A stretch of 33,399 bases of DNA from an uncultured Parvularculaceae bacterium (GTDB taxonomy: Bacteria; Pseudomonadota; Alphaproteobacteria; Caulobacterales; Parvularculaceae): the NCBI GenBank assembly GCA_938010655.1, contig CALLVA010000118.1, positions 1 through 33,399 on the forward strand. The letters are read 5' to 3'. Positions 16,108 to 25,253 of this stretch are shown here, in pieces (position 1 is the first letter of the stretch; every line of letters starts with the position of its first letter). The position numbers and the translations under genes were made by a program. Under the pieces are notes generated by a model, which did no database searches, was not told the origin of the DNA, and worked only from the letters and a program-made list of their open reading frames with translations.

Positions 16108-17757
16108 TTATTTCTGCGCCTTGAAATCTTCAAGCGCCTGTCTCGAGATAAAAGAATTGATATTTTGCCTGCCAGTATAATGCTTTTTGAATTCCGCCTC
16201 AGGCACAGTGCCATACCATAACAGTGGATGCCGGCGATATTCTTGACGCCGCTTCACTTGATCATAAGCCGCTCTCGCCAAAGGGCGCATGCCCGGCACA
16301 GCTTCAATCATCCGCCGCAATTTCATCATCGGCCGATCCCGATCCGTCTTCGCGCTTTCATCCCGCGTGACTTTCGCGAAATTTGCAAATTTCACTGTCA
16401 CAAATCGATTATAGAACTCTTGATTGAGACGATGCGCCGTTGGCAACCTTCGGAAGAAATCCACAAAGCTCAGATCATACATAGGGAGCCACCAGTCCAG
16501 AGAATGATGCTCATAAGCGCGGATAGAATTGACGATGAATTTTGCTTGTCGCTCTTGCAAATCCCAACGATCATGCAGCGCGATTGCATCATACTCGCTT
16601 GGTTTTTCAAATCCGCAATTCTCAAGAATGCGTTGCTCAATCGCCGAAATCATTTCTTTGCTGAAATGATGTTTTTCCCAAAGATTATAATGTTTCAGCC
16701 AGAATTGCGCCAAGAAGGTACGTCGTTCAACTGTGCCTGTGGCGGCTTTTTCAGTAAGATAGGTCTTGGGCATATGACTGCCCGCCACAAAATCCCCAGA
16801 GTGCCCCGGCACAATAAGCGCATCTTTTTCAATCACGCCTGTGTCTAACAGATGTTGAATGGCCAATCCGTCTTGAATATGCGGCGACGAAACAGATTTT
16901 CGCCCTATACGGAACAACTTGTTTTTATCGGGTCGATTTGCCCAAGCCTGCCATCCCTCAAGCGTATATGGGGCATAGGCCCATGCTACGCCCAGCGTTT
17001 CGGCAATAGTTTTACTTACCCCCAATTCAGGCGCGCCTTCGCGTCCATAGGTAAAGGTTTGCAAGTTTTCATATCCAGCCTCAACAAGGCTCATCACAAT
17101 TAATCGACTATCATACCCCCCAGACAAGGGCACGACAATTTGGCGACCAGCGGCGAACTCTATCAGGCGAGTGATAGAGTGATCCCATGCCTCTTCAAGT
17201 TCTGCTGTTAAGGTGGGTTCATCGCGCTGCGTTGATTGCAGCGGCAAAAAAGGGGTGGTCTCGTAATGCGTCTTTTGCAATTCACCAGCGCCCCCCAGAT
17301 GCAAGATTGTCAAAAACCCTGCCCGGTTCTGAAATAATCGAGGATCAAGCGTTTCATCCCCCGTGACATATCCGGTTAATCGATATTCCGCTTCTACGAC
17401 CCGGTCGATCGCAACAGCGCCCCACGCATCGCGCAAATCTTCTGGTTCATTGGTGATGACAATCGGCGCATGCGGTTTTTGCTGACCATAAAAAAGAGGG
17501 ATTGATCGCACGACATCGCCCGCGACAAAGCCCGTCTTATTGTCAAACCTTGCCCCGACCGCAAAAAACCCATTAAGTTGAGAAATTAATTTTTGAAGGA
17601 CCTTCCTCCCCCCCTCTTGGTAAGCTGCGCAACAATTTTGAAGAATCTCTCTCGCATCCAATCGCATCTCGCCCAACCAGGCTGTGCCTGTGGCGATGCC
17701 TTGTTCTGTTTGCGCCCATTCACGGCCTGTATGGTCAAATTTTTGAATAGTGATCAT
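16108..17757 (-). CDS. Asparagine-synthase-like amidotransferase lacking the N-terminal catalytic Cys
   Basis: IVVPLSGGYDSRLIVMSLVEAGYENLQTFTYG (SGGxDS PPi loop); N-terminal GATase-II-like segment LNGFFAVGARFDNKTGFVAGDVVRSIPLFYG; starts MITIQKFD rather than MCG. Confidence 0.87.
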   Translation of the reverse strand: MITIQKFDHTGREWAQTEQGIATGTAWLGEMRLDAREILQNCCAAYQEGGRKVLQKLISQLNGFFAVGARFDNKTGFVAGDVVRSIPLFYGQQKPHAPIVITNEPEDLRDAWGAVAIDRVVEAEYRLTGYVTGDETLDPRLFQNRAGFLTILHLGGAGELQKTHYETTPFLPLQSTQRDEPTLTAELEEAWDHSITRLIEFAAGRQIVVPLSGGYDSRLIVMSLVEAGYENLQTFTYGREGAPELGVSKTIAETLGVAWAYAPYTLEGWQAWANRPDKNKLFRIGRKSVSSPHIQDGLAIQHLLDTGVIEKDALIVPGHSGDFVAGSHMPKTYLTEKAATGTVERRTFLAQFWLKHYNLWEKHHFSKEMISAIEQRILENCGFEKPSEYDAIALHDRWDLQERQAKFIVNSIRAYEHHSLDWWLPMYDLSFVDFFRRLPTAHRLNQEFYNRFVTVKFANFAKVTRDESAKTDRDRPMMKLRRMIEAVPGMRPLARAAYDQVKRRQEYRRHPLLWYGTVPEAEFKKHYTGRQNINSFISRQALEDFKAQK

Positions 17758-18875
17758 GTCTTTGCTCCGCTCATCCATCGGCGCAGGCGCGGTGTGTGGT
17801 GTTCAAACATAAAATAAATCGGCACAACACACCCAAGCACAAGAGCGCATTTTAATCCATATACAGATAATGTCGACAGCGAAACGTGCTCAGAGGCTGG
17901 TAGCAAATATTCTGTCACAATAAAACCGATAGGCAAATGAAACAGATAGAGCGTGTAAGATATTGCGCTTAAAGCCACAGCAGGCTTCGCAAGCCACCGC
18001 AAAAGACCATTCATCCATGGTTGCGTCATCACGGGCAACAACAGACATGTACCAAGAGCCACAAGAAATTCTGCGCCAGAAGGGGGAATAATCGACGTGG
18101 TCGTGACGGCTTGTGAGTCCACAGTCAATTGATAGAGCGCGACACCGCCAGCAAGCACCACAAGCGCAAAAACGCCCAAAAGAATAGACAGTTGAGGAGA
18201 TAAACCTCTTTGTGCGCTCCCTCCCCCTTGCATCAAAGCAGGCACCAAAGCTCCTAAAATCCAGAATAATGTATATTTTGCCTCCAACACACACAGCACA
18301 AACAAAGCTGCACCAAGCAGGATAAAACTCATAATTTTACGTCCTGAAACACTATATAAAAGCGCGGCTGCCCCGCCAAAAACATAAAACCAAATTTCAT
18401 ATGCAAGAGACCAAAGCGCCCCGTTCCGGTCTGGTGTATCGACAAAACTTCCATTTAAACCCAGCATTGTCCCCACAAATTGCGATATAGAAAAGACCTC
18501 ATCCATCCAATAGGCGACACAAAAAGTCAGTATCACCGCTGGAATGAAGGGTAAGAAAATACGACTTATACGGTCTATCGTATAGCGGCGCAGAGAGAAT
18601 TGCTCTTTTTGCACCAGCTCGATTAATCTACCGCCTACAAAAAAACCAGATAAGACAAAGAAGATAATGACTGCTTCATGGCCAAGGCGCGTCACTGCAT
18701 AAAAGGCGGTCACAAGAGGTGTTTGGTCTTCTTTGGGCAGGGCGCTGTATGTGACGAAAGATTGTAACCGCATATGGCCAAAAAAGACCAAAAACGCCGC
18801 AAAGGCCCGCAATAGATCAAGCGCGATATAAGGCGTCTGTTTTTGTGTTTTCACTGTCACTTTTATACCCTGCAC
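17754..18875 (-). CDS. Acyltransferase family 3 (OatA/NodX-like) membrane O-acyltransferase
   Basis: YIALDLLRAFAAFLVFFGHMRLQ; FFVLSGFFVGGRLIEL; GALWSLAYEIWFYVFGG; ATGA overlap with the downstream gene. Confidence 0.92.
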   Translation of the reverse strand: MQGIKVTVKTQKQTPYIALDLLRAFAAFLVFFGHMRLQSFVTYSALPKEDQTPLVTAFYAVTRLGHEAVIIFFVLSGFFVGGRLIELVQKEQFSLRRYTIDRISRIFLPFIPAVILTFCVAYWMDEVFSISQFVGTMLGLNGSFVDTPDRNGALWSLAYEIWFYVFGGAAALLYSVSGRKIMSFILLGAALFVLCVLEAKYTLFWILGALVPALMQGGGSAQRGLSPQLSILLGVFALVVLAGGVALYQLTVDSQAVTTTSIIPPSGAEFLVALGTCLLLPVMTQPWMNGLLRWLAKPAVALSAISYTLYLFHLPIGFIVTEYLLPASEHVSLSTLSVYGLKCALVLGCVVPIYFMFEHHTPRLRRWMSGAKT

Positions 18876-18970
18876 GGATGATTGTTCTTATATATTAGGT
18901 GAGCTTCGTGCTGGGGAGGCTTGGCTCAGAGTGATGTTGTTATAGATAGCGCAATTTCAAATATGCTGCA

Positions 18971-21187
18971 TTACCCTTTTTCTGGTTTATAATAATAAGT
19001 ATCTTCTACGCCAAACCCGCGGCGACGGCGATAATCCACACTATTCATCACACATCCGATCAACGGCACATTGATCCCATCAAGAATTTGCTTTGCACTC
19101 ACACTCGATTTAACGCTGGATTCACGCCACTTCGTGACCATAATCGCCGCATCAGCGCGCTTGGCGATCAATCGCGCTTCGCCCGCCGCAAGAACGGGTG
19201 GTGTATCCAAAACGACAACTTCATAATGTTGTCGTAATTCATCCAATAATTGCTTAAATGCCGCCCCGCCGAAAATATCGTCCTTGATAAAATCAACAGC
19301 AGCAACAGGCAATACATCCAGGTTCGGCACTGCTGGATCAGAATGCAATACTCTTTCAATATCGGCTTTCCCGGACAAAACTTCCGCAAGGCCCGCTTCG
19401 ACCTCTCCTACAAATGTGGATGTTAGTTGATGACGATATGTATCACAATCCATCAACAAAGTGCGCATGCCCGTTTGGGCGAAAGTTGTCGCAAGACCAA
19501 TCGCGGTCGTGGTTTTGCCTTCAGATTTTGTGCTGGACATAACCGAGATAATTTTTGACTGATCAACCGGCAATGACAGATTTACAAAAGACCGGATCGT
19601 GCGCAATGATTGAGCATAGCGCGAATTGGGACTTTCATTCACAAATCGTGCAAGCCCTAAGCCACCCAAATCGCGCCCACCGCCCTTTTTGACCACGCGC
19701 TGATCTTTGCCGGTCAATTTTGGCACAGAGACGATATGCGGTAGTTTAAGATTTCGCTCCAAATCATCCGCCGTGCGGAATTCCTGATCAAATGCTTCCA
19801 CAATCATCATCATAGCACCGCCGACCAATGCAGCGATCAAAAGAGCTGCAAGCAAATCCATTTTGCGGTTTGGATAAGAAGGCCGCGTGGGATATGACGC
19901 GGCAGAAATAATCGATGCTCTCGTATTATTGGCAAGGCTGATCCCCTCAACACCTTTATATTTTTTCAGCAATTCCTGATATAAAGTACGGTTGGCATCT
20001 GCTTCGCGCTCCAACTCTTCAAGCTTAATGCGCGACACATTATTTTCCGACATCTGCCCCTCAACCTCATTCATACGAGATTGGATAGCATAAACTTTGT
20101 TTCTCTCAATATTGACCATAGAAGAGAGGTTTTCCGAAATACGCAGAAGCTCTTCCCGCATCTGGTCTTCAATATTTTCCAACTCGTTTTGGACTTTAAT
20201 AAGGTCAGGGTGTTGCGCGCCAAAGCGTAATGTTAAATCTGACTTCCGTGTTCTGGCATCAACCTGTTGGCGGCGCAGCTCCCCAAGCACGGGGGAGATA
20301 GATGAAGCTTGTATCAGGTCCAAATCCAACCCGAGATCAAGTTGTCGTTGCGCTGCGTTGCGTTTGGCAATCGCGCTGCTCAAAGCTGCCTTTTGATTAA
20401 CCAACTGCTCACTCAAGTCAGCAATTTGTTGCTCAGAAACGGATGACCCTTTTGCATCCAATAAACCTGTCTTTGTACGGTATTCCTCAACAAGATTTTC
20501 AGAATCACGCAATCGATCGCCAACTTCCTGAATCCGTTGCTTGAGATATTGATCATTTTGCGAAATAGACCGCGCACGCTTTTCCGTTTGCGCCGCTAAA
20601 TAAGCCCCTGCGATACCATCGGCCAAAACCATGGCTTTTTGTCTGTCTTCGCTTTCAGCTCTAATTTCGACAACAAATGTTGTCCCGGAGCGCGCAATAT
20701 GAACGCGGCTTTTCACCAGATCAACGACATGTTCTTCCACAAGCCGCTCATCATTCGGCGTTGTCAGGTCGCTACCAATGATTGGTAATTTGGATTTGAA
20801 AACATCCAAAGCAGAAGGCTCTTGCAGAAATGGATTGAACTCTGGGTCTTTTACCAGCTCCAATTCCTGCACAACGGCCCGGATCAAACTGGTACTTTTG
20901 ATAATTTTAACTTCCGTATCCAACAGAATAGAATCTGGATTAGCGACGGCGCCCTCTTCCGTGGCGCGATCAGACGCACGCGGATCAATTATCAAACTTG
21001 TTGCCGCGGTATAGCGCGGTGTTTTTTGCATCGACAAAAACCCAAGCGCGGCGACAACGGCGAGGAAAGGCAATAAGCCCACCCAGAAACGGCGCGTCAC
21101 AATTTGGAGAATGCGTTTAAAGTCACCAAAAGTCGTGGCATCTTGATAACTAAACCGCGGTGCCAAATTTGATTGATCTTCCAACAT
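18971..21187 (-). CDS. Wzc/ExoP-type polysaccharide co-polymerase with BY-kinase domain (likely start ATG 21187; frame opens at 21277)
   Basis: Wzz-like N-terminus; canonical Walker A (SSTKSEGKTTTAIGLA), A' (TLLMDCDTYRHQL), Walker B (VVVLDTPPVLA); C-terminal Tyr cluster EDTYYYKPEKG. Confidence 0.93.
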   Translation of the reverse strand: MLEDQSNLAPRFSYQDATTFGDFKRILQIVTRRFWVGLLPFLAVVAALGFLSMQKTPRYTAATSLIIDPRASDRATEEGAVANPDSILLDTEVKIIKSTSLIRAVVQELELVKDPEFNPFLQEPSALDVFKSKLPIIGSDLTTPNDERLVEEHVVDLVKSRVHIARSGTTFVVEIRAESEDRQKAMVLADGIAGAYLAAQTEKRARSISQNDQYLKQRIQEVGDRLRDSENLVEEYRTKTGLLDAKGSSVSEQQIADLSEQLVNQKAALSSAIAKRNAAQRQLDLGLDLDLIQASSISPVLGELRRQQVDARTRKSDLTLRFGAQHPDLIKVQNELENIEDQMREELLRISENLSSMVNIERNKVYAIQSRMNEVEGQMSENNVSRIKLEELEREADANRTLYQELLKKYKGVEGISLANNTRASIISAASYPTRPSYPNRKMDLLAALLIAALVGGAMMMIVEAFDQEFRTADDLERNLKLPHIVSVPKLTGKDQRVVKKGGGRDLGGLGLARFVNESPNSRYAQSLRTIRSFVNLSLPVDQSKIISVMSSTKSEGKTTTAIGLATTFAQTGMRTLLMDCDTYRHQLTSTFVGEVEAGLAEVLSGKADIERVLHSDPAVPNLDVLPVAAVDFIKDDIFGGAAFKQLLDELRQHYEVVVLDTPPVLAAGEARLIAKRADAAIMVTKWRESSVKSSVSAKQILDGINVPLIGCVMNSVDYRRRRGFGVEDTYYYKPEKG

Positions 21188-21199
21188 GTCCAAACCCCA

Positions 21200-21216
21200 A
21201 TTTACAAACTGTAAAT
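21200..21216. promoter_or_regulatory. Candidate operator palindrome just upstream of the Wzc-type gene
   Basis: ATTTACA-aac-TGTAAAT, perfect 7-bp arms, ending 13 nt from ATG 21187. Confidence 0.45.
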
Positions 21217-21408
21217 ACCTAAAATATAGGCCCCAAATATACGCCACGCGCCACCAGCTTTGTCGCGCAGTTTTCAACTTGGGAAGGTATTGAAAAGAAT
21301 TTTTTCATGCAACTCCCCCCAGTCGACATATTAACTAATAGCGCATCCTGTTGCCAAATGCCAACAAAGAACAGCCCTGCATTTACTTTTATGCAAATTA
21401 TAAAGCTT

Positions 21409-22872
21409 CTAAGCAGAATGCAGATTTCCCCGTCGCCACCGCCATAAAGCCAAACTCATTATAAGAACAAGGCATAGGCCTGCAACAGGCACAATCATGT
21501 AGGGTGGCGCAACCTGGTCCACAATCATCAAAATAATCGCAACCCCAAGAGATGTCGCCACAGCCGTCAAAACCGTCGAAGCAATTGGGCGCAAGCTCAG
21601 ACCAGACAGACGCAAACAATATGCACCATACATTAGGAAGAGCGCGCCTGAGACAATGAAAAACAGGATGAACAAATGATCAAGGGGCAGCACTAATGAG
21701 CCTCCTACCAATATGCCCAAGCGCACAACCAGTAAGGTTATTTGAAATTGCAGATCAACTTCAGCACGGTCTTTTATCAAAGGCACCATGGTTGCGGGGC
21801 TTACAATCACCACAGCCCCAAGCCAGAAGACCATCCACTTTGCATAAAACCCAACCCCTTCCCAGCCTGCGCCGAGCATATAATTTATCAATGTAGGACC
21901 AGCAAAAAACACAACAACAGAGGCCGGCACGACCAGCAAAAGCAACATTTTGCTAATGTCCAAGACTTCTGCCTGTAGGGCCATTGCATCCCCTTTGCGC
22001 GTCCCCCTTGAGAGAAAAATTTGCCCCAACGCTTGACCGATAATTAAAGCAGGGGTCGCAACCAGCATCATCGCCATGCCATATTCCCCTGCCTCTTGCT
22101 TGAGAAGGAAGAAACTCAAAAACAGGATAATAGCTCTGGAACTGATCGCATTCGCCACGGAGGACCAAACAGTAATTAAAGGGAAGCGCTTATATCTGCG
22201 CATCATGGCAATCATATCCGGGAGACGAACCCCCGCCAGACGCGGAAAGGGGCCTACTGCCAACAATACGATGATCAACACCAGACCACTAAAAATTTTA
22301 GCCCCGACATAGCCCATGATCAACGCACTGCTTGCGCCAATGCCAGCAATTAACAAGCAAATCTGTAAGATTGGCGACAGGCTTGTCAGCGTAAATTTCG
22401 CGACACCGGTCGGCACAACCCGTTCAGCATGAATGGCCCATCGATTTAATGTTTCATAAATGCCATGCGCTAAAACAGTGGCGAAGACAAAAGGCAATGA
22501 CCAGCTGGGAATCGGCAAATAGCCCATAATATCCACCGCCCAAAACCCAAGCGTTACAAGAGTGGCGGACGACAAAGTTGCCGCCGCGCAAATAGCTACA
22601 ATTGCGGTTCGTTGATCATTTTCCTCCGGCAAAGAAATCGCTAATTCGTAACGCCAATTCGCGAGGATCGCAGGAATAGCCGTATAAGCCACAAAGATTG
22701 TAAATAAGCCAAATTGATCTGGTGTCACCAAACGAGAAATGACTGGCGCCAACAACGCTGCGACCACAGCCCCAATCGCCGCGCCGCCGCTTAAGATCGC
22801 CGTTTTAAGGAAAAAAGCCCCAGAGCCGTTTCGCGCGGCAGGTTTTGATGACGTGCCTAAAGGTGACGACAT
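21409..22872 (-). CDS. Wzx-type oligosaccharide flippase (MOP superfamily)
   Basis: Multi-TM; LKTAILSGGAAIGAVVAALLAPVISRLVTPDQFGLFTIFVAYTAIPAILANWRYELAISLPE is typical of Wzx/RfbX-like flippases. Confidence 0.88.
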   Translation of the reverse strand: MSSPLGTSSKPAARNGSGAFFLKTAILSGGAAIGAVVAALLAPVISRLVTPDQFGLFTIFVAYTAIPAILANWRYELAISLPEENDQRTAIVAICAAATLSSATLVTLGFWAVDIMGYLPIPSWSLPFVFATVLAHGIYETLNRWAIHAERVVPTGVAKFTLTSLSPILQICLLIAGIGASSALIMGYVGAKIFSGLVLIIVLLAVGPFPRLAGVRLPDMIAMMRRYKRFPLITVWSSVANAISSRAIILFLSFFLLKQEAGEYGMAMMLVATPALIIGQALGQIFLSRGTRKGDAMALQAEVLDISKMLLLLVVPASVVVFFAGPTLINYMLGAGWEGVGFYAKWMVFWLGAVVIVSPATMVPLIKDRAEVDLQFQITLLVVRLGILVGGSLVLPLDHLFILFFIVSGALFLMYGAYCLRLSGLSLRPIASTVLTAVATSLGVAIILMIVDQVAPPYMIVPVAGLCLVLIMSLALWRWRRGNLHSA

Positions 22873-22971
22873 GCTCTTCTTTCCCTTCTCTCAAATGTCA
22901 GCAAATCGCCATATGCCTTGCGCGTCTGAGATCAAGGCTTATAGTGCGGAAAGTCTTTAGGGGGCAATGCA

Positions 22972-23005
22972 TCAATTTTAGACGGGCTTTGCCCTTTAAA
23001 ATTGA
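22972..23005. repeat. Interrupted inverted repeat in the wzx/wzy divergent intergenic region
   Basis: TCAATTTTA-gac-GGGC-ttt-GCCC-tt-TAAAATTGA: perfect 9-bp outer arms and perfect 4-bp inner arms. Confidence 0.85.
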
Positions 23006-23041
23006 CGTAAGGGAGGCAGTACAATAGGCGTCGCACTTAAT

Positions 23042-24304
23042 ATGATCCTTGCTCTTTTGTTTAAAGGGCTTTGCGACTTGGCGTATTTCCATTTCGTTTC
23101 TCCTCGCTTTGGATATTCTGGGCTGACGCTTGCCCCGGATGAGGGGAAAATTTTACTTGGCTACTTGGCAACTGCCGCTCTCTCTCTTGCCCTGCCCGCG
23201 CGCCAGACAAGGCCTTCACATCTTTTTGGTATGCTATTGATGTATACGGTCTTTATCCCCTCCATGACGTCTTTTGGGATGGAAGGGCACGACACAACCT
23301 TTGCCATGATGATCGGGGTGAGTGTTGCGATTGTTCTTTTGATCCCGCGCTTCATTCCACGCTTTGCCATGCCGCTCGCGCCGCTTTCAAGTCAGTCTAT
23401 TGATCTGTTTTTATGGAGCGCTGTTGGCTTTGTTGCAGCCGTTTTCATTTTTGGCGGCGGGCTTAGCTTTGTGAATTTTGACATTATGAATGTCTATGAA
23501 ACTCGGCATGTCGTGAATGAAAAATTCTTCACTGGTCCCCTTGGATATTTGACAAATTGGGGGTTACGCATTGGCCTGCCTTCCCTGATCGCCTTATACT
23601 TACTGCGTAAAAATAAAATTATGGTTGCCATTCTTTTGGCGCTGAACGTCTTTTTCTTTAGTATTTCTTCCAGCAAGGCACAGCTTTTCCTACCTTTTTT
23701 AATCGTCATACTCGCCGTTATTGGCGACCGCAAATCGGGTACTCAAATGCTCGCTCTCGCCTTATGCGTGTTTGTTGGCGCCAGCATGCTTGAAACACTG
23801 TTTTGGAATACCACAACCTTGAATGACATCGCTGTTCGCCGCGGTTTGTTTGTGCCTGCGGATTTAAACTATGCGTTTCATGATGTGTTTACGCGGCTTG
23901 GGCATGTCCGTCTGTCGAATTCTGTTTTAGGCTTTATGTTTGAATATCCATTTGACATTAAACCGATAAAGCTCGTGGCCCGAGAATATTTTGGGCATAC
24001 GGACATATCTCCAAATAATGGTTTTATCGCAACGTCTTACATGCATTTTGGTTATGGCGGCATGGTCGCATTTGCGGTCATTGTTGGCGTTTTATTGTGG
24101 ACGGTTGATAGCCTCAGCCTCTTAGGCAGATTGCCAAACTGGTTCGCTGTTGGTGTTCTTCTCTTACCAATGCTCTCTCTTTTCAATAGTTCTGATCTGC
24201 CGACTGCGCTTTTGACTCATGGGGCTGGCCCCGCCATTCTTCTTCTTTGGCTTATCGCAAGCGCAAGTTTAATGCGTCTTCATGCAGCAGGCATGGTCAA
24301 ATAA
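23042..24304 (+). CDS. Wzy-like polysaccharide polymerase / O-antigen-ligase-like membrane protein
   Basis: About 10 or more hydrophobic segments; long loop then NNGFIATSYMHFGYGGMVAFAVIVGVLLW, resembling the Wzy-type C-terminal motif; adjacent to Wzx. Confidence 0.7.
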   Translation: MILALLFKGLCDLAYFHFVSPRFGYSGLTLAPDEGKILLGYLATAALSLALPARQTRPSHLFGMLLMYTVFIPSMTSFGMEGHDTTFAMMIGVSVAIVLLIPRFIPRFAMPLAPLSSQSIDLFLWSAVGFVAAVFIFGGGLSFVNFDIMNVYETRHVVNEKFFTGPLGYLTNWGLRIGLPSLIALYLLRKNKIMVAILLALNVFFFSISSSKAQLFLPFLIVILAVIGDRKSGTQMLALALCVFVGASMLETLFWNTTTLNDIAVRRGLFVPADLNYAFHDVFTRLGHVRLSNSVLGFMFEYPFDIKPIKLVAREYFGHTDISPNNGFIATSYMHFGYGGMVAFAVIVGVLLWTVDSLSLLGRLPNWFAVGVLLLPMLSLFNSSDLPTALLTHGAGPAILLLWLIASASLMRLHAAGMVK

Positions 24305-24382
24305 ATTCGTTAACAATCACAACACCCTACAAGTTTTTGCCCTGCTTATCAGGTGAGGCCGATGCCTGATTTTCTCTAAAAC

Positions 24383-24411
24383 GCAAGTGGCGTAACAAAA
24401 AAGCCACTTGC
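24383..24411. repeat. Hairpin in the wzy-sugar transferase intergenic region
   Basis: Perfect 9-bp inverted repeat gcaagtggc-N11-gccacttgc; no clear U-tract follows. Confidence 0.75.
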
Positions 24412-24498
24412 CCTTTATGGTTAAAAGTGGAAAAAGATAGTTAAGGGGCATGCGGATCCGGTGTTTGCGGATCACTATGGGAGAAAACATCTTACGAG

Positions 24499-25203
24499 AT
24501 GTTCCAGGGGGAAGTTGTGAAATATAATCTGCGAGAGGCGGAGGCAACGTACGCGCCACCTCTCTATCAACAAAAAACAAAGCCAATTCAGAATAGACCT
24601 GAATTGCAAAATACCAATGCAGAAATACCGCCCGGTTATGCTCGGCTTAAGCGTAGCCTCGATATCTTTTGTGCATCGACTTTATTGTTATTTTTATCTC
24701 CTATCATGGCGTTGCTATGGTGCGGTGTAAAAATATCAAGTGGCGGACCAGGCCTGTTTTGGTCGCCTCGCATCGGTCAAGATGGTCGAACTTTTAAAAT
24801 GCCAAAATTTAGATCCATGCGGAAAGATACTCGCGTGGTTTCGCGTGAAAGTCTCTTTGAAAGCAAAGATGCGATCACGCCCCTTGGCTATATTTTGAGA
24901 AAAACAAGCCTGGATGAGCTGCCACAACTTATCAGTGTACTGAGGGGAGATATGAGCTTTATCGGCCCGCGCCCTCTTTTACCCCGTGATGCAGGGCAGA
25001 TTGAACGTCAGAAATATCCATCTATTCAAAAAATCAAACCAGGCATAACAGGCCTTGCGCAAGTGCGCGGTCGGAATAACATCACACCACAAAAGAAAGC
25101 CAGACTGGATGCGTTTTATGCCAGTCGTCTAAGCCTAAAGCTGGATTTCAGGATTTTATTAGAAACCGTGAAAACCGTGATTACAGGCAAGGACATTATG
25201 TAA
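24499..25203 (+). CDS. Undecaprenyl-phosphate sugar transferase (PglC/WcaJ-like); GTG 24517 is an alternative start
   Basis: YARLKRSLDIFCASTLLLFLSPIMALL; KMPKFRSMRKD; LRKTSLDELPQLISVLRGDMSFIGPRPLLP; KPGITGLAQVRGRN. Confidence 0.94.
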   Translation: MFQGEVVKYNLREAEATYAPPLYQQKTKPIQNRPELQNTNAEIPPGYARLKRSLDIFCASTLLLFLSPIMALLWCGVKISSGGPGLFWSPRIGQDGRTFKMPKFRSMRKDTRVVSRESLFESKDAITPLGYILRKTSLDELPQLISVLRGDMSFIGPRPLLPRDAGQIERQKYPSIQKIKPGITGLAQVRGRNNITPQKKARLDAFYASRLSLKLDFRILLETVKTVITGKDIM

Positions 25204-25253
25204 CCCAGGGGAAGGTCTTCACTTGCTCATTTTGAAGCGTGAAGAAGCGTATT

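Noticed and set aside
15748-16221. 157-aa plus-strand ORF over the curlin start region
   Set aside because: Antisense to the curlin signal peptide and the AsnB-like C-terminus; composition is not protein-like and no plausible family is seen.
16228-16848. 206-aa plus-strand ORF
   Set aside because: Entirely antisense to the asparagine-synthase-like gene; His/Arg/Phe-rich shadow-frame composition.
21377-21423. CTGCATT...AATGCAG inverted repeat at the wzx 3' end
   Set aside because: Spacer of 33 nt and 7-bp arms without a U-tract; likely chance.
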